From NCBI GenBank assembly GCA_033026295.1, contig CM065172.1, forward strand, positions 16,735,165-16,799,164: a stretch of 64,000 nt of DNA. The letters are read 5' to 3'. Source of the stretch: Channa striata. Lineage: Eukaryota > Chordata > Actinopteri > Anabantiformes > Channidae. Made by a program: the position numbers and the translations under genes. Positions 49,186 to 60,260 of the stretch are shown in pieces. Position 1 is the first letter of the stretch; each line of letters opens with the position of its first letter. The notes under the pieces were generated by a model that saw nothing but the letters and a program-made list of their open reading frames with translations, ran no database searches and was not told the DNA's origin.

Positions 49186-51306
49186 TGTATCTGTCTGTTT
49201 GTATGAGTGGCCATGTTTCATAGCGGGAGAGTTTTTAAACCCATGTATGAATAAGTACAAATAATGGCTGGGTTGCTCTTGGTGCTTTCTATAAACCGAT
49301 GAAAATGCCTTGCCCCCGCTCGCTGTCTCGCCCCACGACGGGGCACATTAGCGAGCTCACTGAGCAGCGCTGCCATGCAGAGGAGATGAGGCCCTGCGAG
49401 ACGTGAGGGTGTCCACTGGCTGACTCCTTTACTCACCCTTTGCTCTTTCTGTCTCATCCGTTGTTTCTCACGCTTGCTATTGCTCCTTCCAAGTCCCACC
49501 ACCAGTCCCCTACATGAATAATATAACACGTCGGATCAATTTGTTCTGCTGATGGCCAAGCCTTTACGAGCTAACCGTTTTTTATACCTGCGCCTGCCTC
49601 CAAGCACAATGTTACTATTTTCATTATTGATTATTATATAAAAACATGAATAGGACACACATGAGAGATTTCTGTTTCCTCACTCAGTAAGCATCTCCCT
49701 CTGGGCTGTTATATGGGCAAATGATATATGACCAAGTGATGCTGATTCCTATTTTCTGTTCATGTGCGTATGAAAAGAGGAAAAGGAATGGAGAGAGTTC
49801 CTTATCCTCACAGGTTTTCTGTTGTTTCTCTTTCCATTTGTCTGGCATCTCTCTCCTCTTCTCACTCCTGTGGGACCAGATGGTCGTTACTCCTCATACG
49901 CACAGTCTGTCATTTTCTGTTGCACACGGCCAAGATAGATCCCACTTATGCCCAATTAAGACTAGTCTATCCCCCACCAAATTAATTGCCTGTGTCAGTG
50001 TCTGTGTGTAAGTAATCAGCTGGGGTTGAACAGAGTTGAGATTTGCAGCTCAGCAAAAAGAAAGTAAATACCAAACAGCTTAAGAGAGGGCATTTTGGAA
50101 TCTAATATTAATCTTTGAAATGCAGGAAATACTTAATCTGAGCGCGGCATCTTCAGGAATGTCTTCTACCTGCATCGAATAGTGTGAGGTAGGATTTCCT
50201 CCAAGCTCTCGGAGCTCCTACGTAAGAGCCCACCTGCTCAGTTTGCACCTGTTCTGAAGGCAGCAGGCTCCTGTGAGAATCAAGCAGGGAAAACATCAAA
50301 GGGAGGAAACTAATAATCGTGCAGTGAAAGCAAGGCACACTCCACCAGAAGGACATAAATGTTTTAAACTCAAAGGACTGTCAGTCACACGTTACGATGC
50401 GTGGAACATCTGAAGTGGAACAATAGATTTTATAGACAGAGAAATGTTCGCCAAGAGTTCGGACTCTTCAAGAGCGGCCTCCTTACAAAGTTGTCAAAAC
50501 CGTCCTCAGCGTGTCAGACTCACAAGTCTGCGTGACCCGGTTTGGATGACAATGTGACACCACTGCTCTGTGAAATGCACATTTCTGGGTTCGCCTCATG
50601 TGGCTCAGGCTTTCTTCTCTCTGAGTTTCCATGTCACTCTGGTCCAGCCCTGTCTTTGAGGAAAGCCTTCTTTATCTTGTCAGAACTCCTGATGCACTCT
50701 TTCACAGACAATTTACTGATGCTGAGTCTAGATTAGCCCTGTTTCATGGCTGCTGGGCCCTGGGCTCTCCTATCTCTCCATAAATGTCCAATTATCCAAC
50801 TCCAGTCAGAGTGGAACTTTATCTGCTTCCCGTCAGTGATCTGAGTGAACCGAGGCCTGATATATCGTAGGGTGGTTAAAGACACGCTTCTTCTTTTCCC
50901 CCCACTGCGTCTTACGCTCATAACCTCCTTATGATGCTTTTTGTTTACCAGCATCTTTTGCATCCTCTGCATCTCTTCTGTTCCCAGGAAATCAGGCCAG
51001 TTACTGTTACCAGCACATAGTGACACTAAGAGTTTATAATTAGTGGTACAGTAAGATAGCCATCGGTTAGACATGAATCATAGCATCTGCATCTTCTCAT
51101 AGGCACTAATTATCATCTGAAGAAGGATCATGTGTAGATTTTGTGAACAGGCTCCACCGTACAAATGCTGCGTTTGTTTTTCTACGAGCTATTTCAGGAG
51201 AAAGATACAGCGACTCTTTTCCCAGTGAATAAATTAGCTGAGGGTCACTGGGTGCCGTTTCTTATCTGTGGCTCCATGGAGCTGCTCCTTGCCCTGCTTT
51301 GGCACA

Positions 51307-51335
51307 GTGTGTGTGTGTGTGTGTGTGTGTGTGTT
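51307..51335. repeat. (GT)n microsatellite
   Basis: Fourteen GT units in the intergenic region. Confidence 0.95.
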
Positions 51336-54300
51336 CGCCACAGCGTTATTGCATTTTTAATCAGCGGAAGAGACCAGGCATCATTCTCATCACATTAGCG
51401 TCTCTTGGTATTTATTCCTCTCTCTGTCTCTCTCTCACTACTTTTACTCTTGGGGGGAGTTGGGTGGGTGGAGAGAATACATTTGAAATTTGCTCATTTG
51501 ACAGTCGTTAGAGATATGGATTCTGACAGTGCACAATTAGCTCAGTCACCTCCTTTATCTTCACCCACCTTAGCTGGGGATTTCGTACGTGTTGCCTATA
51601 CAGTAATGGCTGTTGTACGTCTCTCAGTGCCTCCTTGTCTGTCTCGTCCTCCCCATTTCCCAGTATCCACATTCCTCATTACAAATTTCTTCCCATTAAT
51701 GATTATTTGAAAATTACATATCTAACTTCATGGATTTAATTGACTGCTGTGTTGTTAAGATGGTTGAGTGCTTCTCAGAATTCACAGCTGAGTAGGTGCT
51801 CTAATTTGATGCTTTCCCCTGTAAGGAAAATAAATTTGTGAAGAAAAAAAAAAAAAAACGTACTGAGTGTTGGCATACATATTCACATCTTTTGAATATG
51901 TTGCATATTTGTTATGCCTTAGCTGCATGAAAGATACAACTCACTTTTAAAAGCTCGTATAAAACATTCAAAAAGTCGTACATTTTTAATATTGAGTCAC
52001 AGCTCAGGTTGAAGGCACAAACAAAAGCCAACAACATTTAAACCATGGCAAATCATCTGTGGCTTAAACAGGAGTTGACAGAGATAAGTGTTGGCTGGCT
52101 GTGAAATTTAACTAGAGAGCTAAGCCCTTGATTTCAAGGTGCATAGCATAAACAATGAATTTTCACATCCCACGTGGATCACTGTTATTTCAAAGAAAAG
52201 TAAATGCCTAAAGAGAAACAAAATTCTGAAATGGAAATGAATAGTTGAGGAGAAGTGATAGAAATCCGCATCAAACAAACATGAAATAAAATCAAAAGGT
52301 AGAAAGGGAAAAAAAAATGCTTGTTTGGGAACAATTTAGTGGAAACTGCTGGCTGGAGTTTAACTTAGTCCTTCTTCTTAAAACTGATCTTAATTCTAAC
52401 TCATGAATACTTCATATGAATCCACCTTTAAAAGCTGAAAAGCTACGACACTTTGCTGTGGGCGCTGTGGAGGAAATGTACAGTCAAATGATTATAAATC
52501 AATTCAAAGTGTGAATTATAGTCTTACCTCGCAAACTACAACGCCGAATATTGTGTGTCTCATTTTTTAGTTGGCGGCGGAGTGTGGAGCACTCTCCATT
52601 TGATTAAACTCTACCCAAAGGCTGCATCAATTATGTATCTTCACAATGGAGTTAATGGACTGCAATAACAGTTGAAGATGACTTGACTAAATTTCCACAT
52701 GACATGGCAAGAAAAATCTCACTTCGGTAATGTAACCCTCCTGAACAGCTTGTCTGAAATGATAAAAGATCAGGTCTGCTTCTAGCTTATTAAATAAAAT
52801 CACATTTTCTTTTGTTAATTTCGCTGTTAATCGGTAAAACATTATGCCCTCTGACAGATCTGTCTCCTCCAGGAGTTTAATATTTAATACACATCATCCT
52901 GTGTGCACACACTCTCTGCCTTGCACAGAGCTGTGTATATTTCTCAACATACCTGTGTGGGGATTTTGTGCATGTGTGTGTGTGTGTGAATGTCTCAGCT
53001 CAGCTTGCAATCCATCCACCTTGTGATCCAGCTTCTATAATTCTGGTCTCTGGGGCTTCAGTCCCATGAGTGGACCCTTGCAGAGAACAGAAGGGGCCCG
53101 ACAAGCCCCAGCTACACAATCACTGACCCATCTGGCCATGAGGCCAGCAGGGAGCATGCGGGATGCAGAGAGCAAAGCTCTGAACAAACATCCTGTGCTA
53201 ACATGAGATGCAGCAGATCACACAATGCCAGTTAAAGGTAGAAATGGTGCACAGCAGACTCACACTGAGCAACCCTCATGTTTTATTTTGAGATGTTGTA
53301 TGTTGTCTGGGCTGCATTTTCCACTTTTTCCAGCATCATCGAGCTGACCACAAACCACAGAGGGGAATATGCTGCATGGAGCAAGACGTTCATGATGTTC
53401 CTGCTGCTTTGCTTTGCTTTGCGCTATTTGGAGTTAAAAAACAACATGTTGATTCAGCTGCGATCTTTGCAAGTCGGGTGGACGTTTGTTCAGCGTGATG
53501 TTACAGAGCCGGGCGTGTGCATGTTTGTGCATATAGGGGGGAGCGGGTAACTTGACCTCAGTGCTGTTGTTTTGCTGCTACACTCAAATGCACAGCCATG
53601 TAAATGTTCCTAATAACGCCTCACATGACAAGCGTCTGCCGCTGTCCTCAGCCCCTGCAGCAAGTGTCAGCTTAAAATGCTGCTCACACCATTAATGCCA
53701 GTGCAAGCAGCCAGTATGAGGCAGCATCTGTCATGTTTTCTCCCCTAGTTGGTTATGAACCCCCCTTCCCTCCCCCCCTTGCCCAACTTCCAAGCTTTGT
53801 CATGCCTCTGAAAATCCCCAACATGCACACAAACAAGGTTACTTCCATGACTCTGGATGAGGATTTCCATCCCGGCTCGGGAATGGATCCAATTTATGAG
53901 ATAAGGAGAAAAATGCAATTAGTCCACACTTTCTAAATCTGTGACTGAATTAGTGGAGTCTCACAGTTGTTCTAACTTATCTCACTTTCTAATTATGAGT
54001 GTGACCTAAGAGAGAGCTAACACATTTTATTATCAAGGGGAATTAACTGAGGATCACTTCTCTGCTGACACACTGTTTAATAAATAGCAAACATCAGTGA
54101 CACCTTCACTGATTCACATGTAGCATAGTAACCCCCCTGAAAAGGTAATGAATTCAAATTAATTCAACTATCTTCCGATAGAATCCTGTAGTCTATACAC
54201 ACACACTATCTGATAAATCGTAATTGCAGTTTTGGGTTTTGTTTACCACAGCTTAAGACTACTTATGATTTGTCTACAAAAGATGATCTCATGCAGAGGT

Positions 54301-57300
54301 TATTAATCAGTCTCCTGGCTATAGTGTGATGCTACTGCCATCTAGTGATTCCCGGCTTCTACCTTTCTCCCTGTTTTTGCCCCACTATGCCTTCAGAACA
54401 TTCTTACTATTTGTCTGTCTCACAGTCTAAGATGTGTACAAGCAGTGCAGCCAGATGTAAAAATGTACTTACGAACAGACTTCCTGTTCAGCTCTCAGAG
54501 CAATCAGGCTCATTGTGTCACCATGGGGAAGCAGGCAAATGAACTTACTATAGGATTTCACCAGATGGTGCTGCTGTCGCTGATAGTACAGGGGGTAGGA
54601 CGACTAGCAGCAGCCTGAGATAAAGTGTTATCTTCATTTCCAATGCTGCAACACGAGCACACAGAGAGACATATTCTCGGCTTGTTTTTGTCACCGGGGA
54701 TGACAAAGTATTCAACTGATAGTAACATTTGTTTTACCGTAAGCACCATAAATCCACCCCAGCCCCTACCTAAATCCAACAGTTTTTCTCTGTTGTTGAT
54801 GTGTTGAAAACAAAAACCTGCTTTTGAGTATTCTGTAAGTGACACCATTCCCATCCATTCCCATAAAAGCAAAGACGTGCTTACAATTCAGCATGCAATA
54901 ACCCATAAAATCCATACTGTACAAACTACATGAGGGTGCTGGTGTTCTCCCAGCTGATAAAAGTGCATCACATCAGTTGTGAAACTGTGATCTAACACCC
55001 GCATTACACACAGATCATTAAGTTACTATCACACGGCTGGTTTTACGACAAACAAACAAAGCATTAACATTTTACTCTGCATTGTAAAATTGTAAGAACA
55101 TGTAATTGTTAATCACCATTGAAGCTCACCTCACTGGCTTGACCTCAGATGGTTCAAATAATTATTTTAGCATAAAATTAGCTACATCCTTGTATTTAAT
55201 TTTCCTATTTGTTTTTCTTTGCTGCCTACCAGTTGTTTATGACAATTGTTAATTGTTTAATATGCTGCAAAAACTGAGCCAGTGTTGTGCCAGTTATTTG
55301 AAAAAGACTTTGGCGCATTATTCATGTAGAAATGATATTGTCAGAGGGAAATTAACAACATATTTTCTATAATTATATTTTACGGTTTATTCTGCAAACT
55401 TTTAATATGTTAACATTTCTGTACAACAACCTTGTATTAATTCACTTTCTCTCTATAACATACACCACAGTCTGTCTCACCATGGATACACAGAGCACAT
55501 TTTATATGATACGTTTTGGTATATATAACATTTTGCTAAACATTGTTATGTATTGTCTGTATAAAATTTGAAATGTATTCTGCTCGCTTCCCTGACAATT
55601 ATCCTTCTTCATTATGATGTTTTTCTTATCATTGTGCTTTCAGACTAATGGGAAACAGAGTGCCACATTTCTTGGGCTTTGGGCCTCTAATGAGGCCTAT
55701 TACTGTGTTGTCTATATCATGTGGTGCTGCCCACCATCGTACCCTCTCTGCTGTTTCCACTGTTAAGTAGCAGATCATGTTACCACCTCCTCAAACACTA
55801 GGGTGGCCCACAAAGTCTGATTATTTTTCTCTTTTTTTAATCAAGAAAAAAGTTGCTGTCAATAATACTGGAGTGGAAATAATTACCCATCTGGTTGCAA
55901 TGAGAGCTTGGCATGGCATGACTATGGGTCTAATTAGAATTTGTTTGGACCCCAGGAATTAACATCACACTTACAAAACACCAGCTTTGTTTCTGTGTTG
56001 AGGGTGAAGGAAATAAAGATACAGCAGGTGTCACAGAAATGCTAAATGAGGCCATGTAGAAACCTGGGAAGCAGATTCAAAGAATCATAAATGATTAGTG
56101 TTCATCTGTATTTCATCTACTGCTTTTATTTGACAAAATCAAAGTCATGATCGAGCTAGAAAGCAATTACAAGAGCAGTAGGTCAGTTCTTCCTATAGCT
56201 TTGCATGAGGTTATATATTTTTCATCACATGCATTAACTTTAAATCACTGTACATAATTAATGACTGCAGAGGGTGATGAAGGCGGACTTTGGCAGCGCA
56301 TAAAATAGCTTCCATTCCACATTTCGATACACGTGCATTACCTGCTTTCTGCTGTTATTGATGATGTCGAATCCATTTGTAGATTCTAACTATTTAAATG
56401 CTCCTGTTGCAGTTAGATCATCCATCGAGGAGCATATTAATAGACAGTGTATTCTCACATGGAGTTGATGTGCTTTGTAATGCAAAAGCAGATTTTGGAA
56501 AGCTGTCACTTTGGACTCCTGCAGTCTGTAACTTGTGCAGTTGGATAATAAAACGAGCTTTAAAAATGATATGTGGTTCAGAGCATTTTGCCGAACAGGG
56601 TCTAACTCAAACATTGCTGAAAGAAAAAGGCCTTGACCGTGGTTATTGTTCCTTCTCCCAACCTCAAATGAGGCCTCAGACAATGGTTCTCCTGTTTTTC
56701 AGTGCTGACACGCATAGGCTTCTAAAACATCATGCTAGAACCACATCTTCAGAAGCCTGATTTAGTGACTACTGTATTATAGTTTAGAGAATCCCCAAAA
56801 ATTCAAGACATAATGATTAATATTTGGGTTGGAAAATTACAACACGAGAATTACATTACATTGTATGGAGAAAAACAGATGTTCTGTACATCTGATAAAC
56901 TTTCTTGCCATTACATGAGTAGTAAATAAAATGTTTAGTCATGTTTAGGACTGCAACTGTTATTACCATCATTTGACAAGTTTAACGTATATGAAGAGCT
57001 AGATGAAATGATCTAAAATCATCCAAGCACAAGCCCAAAACCTAAACATTTTAATTCACTATTGTTCAACTTAAGGAAAAACATCTAATTATGACATTTG
57101 AAAACCTACAACCATCAAATGTCCAGCAGCTGAGTTGATATACTGCCAAATGCAGCTGTATTACATTTAGTTTTATTAATATAGCTTAAAAAAACTCCAT
57201 TATAAATATGTTGGTCTCTAAATCTGTTTATGTTGCACTTGATTTGGTGGTTGCGTCTCATTGCTGTAATGAGCTGTTTATGTTGTTTGTACTCGAGACA

Positions 57301-58668
57301 TTATCATGTCATTTCAAATATGAAATCATTCCAGTTACTTTCTCCACGAAGGGGCAAAATGTCAGTATTTGAGGATGAATGTATTAAACAAGACAATATG
57401 CAAATAATCCGGCTGTTGGTGTGCCCCTGTCCAGTGTCACCGATATCTCTTGAACATGAGCCAGTCGCCCACGCTTACATGGCTGTTGGCTAATTTATAT
57501 ATTCTAACATTCAATTTGCACTGTAGCACAGCACAGAATTAAAAATTATGTCATTACAACTAAGACAGGTAAGACTGAACAAACGAGAGCAGGGCAGACA
57601 ATTTCAGCACTGACAGTAAAAAATAATGAAGTTCATAATCAGTTATTAGACTGCACATAAACATACAGCCACAGACTAACTAATGAAATTATAGGAACGT
57701 GTCCCTGCTACAAAGAAGTGGCACATACAGTTTTACTCTCCATCAAACTCTTCTGTCGTTACAAGAATTCATAACCTAGAAAATCAGTCCTGAGATTATC
57801 TGTGCTCTTGTGTGAACTTAAAAAATTATTTTACTAACACGTGCCAGGTTTACAATCAGTAACTTCATACCTTAATGTGTAACTTTTCAAAAGTGAATGT
57901 GTACATATTGCCAAAATTACATTGAGAACCTTTCACAGCAATAAGAATTTCTTTCAAGGACTATGTGAGAACACTTGAAAATGCCTTTTGCTGCAATTTG
58001 TTCTGCCAATGTGCATTTGTCAGAGCAGCCTGAGTGTACAACGTGTCACCAACCACTAAAATGCTTTGTGACCTCTCCCGAATAAGCCATCATAACAGAA
58101 GCTCCACGCTAAAAAAAACATTTTTGAGAGAAGCTATTAGTCATTGTTATTGATATTTCTCCAAGAGATGTAGGAGAACAGAGTCGGGGGGGGAACAAAC
58201 AAAAAAACTGCTCACGTAAATGCCACAGAAAAGGAGCACCGCTCCTAAAATATCACAGTGCCTCAGAGGGTCCAGCCTGCCGTGGGTTTGGTTTGTTACA
58301 ACAAACAGCACGAAGCTCATGTGATAGTCAAATCCAGCCAATCATTAGAGCCAATTAGAGCCTGTTTAAATTCTATCAAGAATGTGGCAACAATTTGAAA
58401 AACAAGACAATAAAAAAGGCCAGAGTTTTTTGCTATGATATACTGCATGTTTGATGGCAGAATATTTTTGAAAAGCCAAGCGACATGTTGAGTAAATGTA
58501 ATTTAAGCTTAACCGCAGTGTGGACTAAAAGCTAATTTAACATGCTTCTCGTATGCGACTCAATCCACTCTGCTCTGCGTTCTAATTTAACTGACAAATT
58601 GGGTTTTAAAGGCCCTTTAATCCAGCTACACACATCTGTACTGCACAGTCCAGTCCACTTCCATTTGC

Positions 58669-58675
<7 letters not shown>

Positions 58676-58701
<26 letters not shown>
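58676..58701. repeat. poly-A / poly-T run
   Basis: Twenty-six A on the + strand, so a T run on the dag1 sense strand immediately beyond its predicted cleavage site. It could be part of the downstream U-rich element or a decayed retroposon tail; no element body was recognised on either side. Confidence 0.9.
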
Positions 58702-58702
<1 letters not shown>

Positions 58703-58720
58703 GACCATAGAACAACTTTG

Positions 58721-60260
58721 AGGCTTTACAAATAGTATACATTTTATTAATATATTTTCATAAAACAAGTTTAAGACTGTATCAAAAACTCAGTAAAAAC
58801 ATTAGATTTTTAACCATTTTTTCTCGTCGTGATATCAGATATGAAATGTACATAATTCACATATTGTGGTTTCTTTGTTCCCCATCATATTGAGATAATG
58901 CAATATTTTTTGTGATGGGCAGGTAAACCGTCTTTTCTACCTTCACAAACTATAAAGTCATTTTTTTAATGATTGTGACCATAAATCTAGACATACAATT
59001 AAAAAATAAAATCATTTCCCACTCTGACCCTGCCTTTCCCAACTAAGTTTACTGATAAAACACTAACATTATGGAGTTGTTTAATTTCACAGGCACACAA
59101 TTATGTACATCCCCTCGTCCCCATGCCTCATCTGAACTGGCGACCGGCAGTGCACTAAAGAAAACAGTGCAACACCTAGAGGCAGAGCAGTGATGATACA
59201 GTCCTCTGAGCCCACCCATCCCACATAACAGCCAAACCAACTGAATATAAGACACTCAATCAACCTCATTGACTGTGTCAGAAATTCTCGCCTGCTGTGA
59301 ATCACAGCATACCATTGGCCCCTTTGTTACTGTTGCAGCTACCCCACAAGGTTTGCCACAGACATCACCTTGGCAACAGCACAACCATTCATCTCACAGG
59401 CAGGTTCAGTGGCACACACATTAAGACCAAAAAGAAAAAAAAAAAAAAAGTCGTTTGTTTTGTAAATTAATTAGGCTACATGTACAACAGGCGTAGTCAG
59501 TGTAAATGTCCAATGTGATCAAGTACCAGAGGAATCTCATGTGGGGAGTTCAAGGATACAAAAAGACTTTTCTCCTTCCTGAACTGCCTACTGTGTTCAA
59601 TCCTGCGCAAGACACATAGTGCAAGGTTTAGCCAGAATTTGCATAAGTGCAATTTCGCATGTTATTGTCAAGAGGGAGCAAAGCATATAAGAGAATAGAG
59701 AAAGATCAAAGTCTAAGAAACAAACTGGTTTTGTGTAAATAGTGGTTCATGCTTTTAGTTTGGCTTTTTGAATTTCATTCCCCTCTAGAAATAACAGGTG
59801 CAAAATCTTAGTAAACCTAGCCCAAGGACAGATAAGTGATATAGAACTCATAAAGATTAACATTGTGAGGGAGAGCCTCAAGTCTGTTGTCATGGTGACA
59901 TCTGCTCAAAGGCCCTGTGGACTTCAGTCTTTCCTGCTTCTTTATTATTTTCTATACAATAGAAATAGCACATCATTGAAGATAAAACCAACTCTTCTTG
60001 GCAAAAAACAGACAAAAGAATATGCAAGAAGTCAAAAGCGGATTTGAAGGACAACAAAACAAAAAGAGCTGAATTACAAACCGTCTGTTCCCCGTCCATT
60101 TGCCCTGTGCCAGTAGTAGAATTGTACAATACAGTGTCTTATCCATGATGTTCAAATATATGGGTATGTTGCCTGCTCCTCTACAAAGTCAAAGTCATTT
60201 CATTTTCAACAAGCATCCCTACACTGCACCTGCTTTCCTTACTGAAAGCTCCAGTGTGTG
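58721..60260 (-). other. dag1: dag1 3' untranslated region (predicted)
   Basis: About 1.5 kb from the TAA at 60263-60261 to the AATAAA at 58748-58743. No alternative gene is seen here. A nearer AATAAA candidate (TTTATT on + at about 59941-59946) could give a shorter form. Confidence 0.55.
58743..58748 (-). terminator. dag1: poly(A) signal AATAAA for dag1
   Basis: TTTATT on the + strand reads AATAAA on the dag1 sense strand. It is followed by gttgttctatggtcc and a long T run, a good GU/U-rich downstream element. Cleavage is expected near 58720-58735. Confidence 0.6.

Larger units (their letters stand above)
49116..58720. other. intergenic region between convergent grm7 and dag1
   Basis: About 9.6 kb in which no protein family, RNA gene or intact mobile element was recognised. 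Open frames of 60-120 codons occur (for example 56398-56760 on + overlapped by 56390-56683 on -), but none shows a domain, signal peptide or splice context that I would call a gene. It includes a (GT)n run at 51307-51335 and homopolymer A runs at 51845-51858 and 58676-58701. Unrecognised conserved non-coding elements cannot be excluded. Confidence 0.7.

Noticed and set aside
50733..51074. 113-codon open frame on the - strand in the intergenic region
   Set aside because: No recognisable domain, no splice or poly(A) context; typical length for chance in this much sequence.
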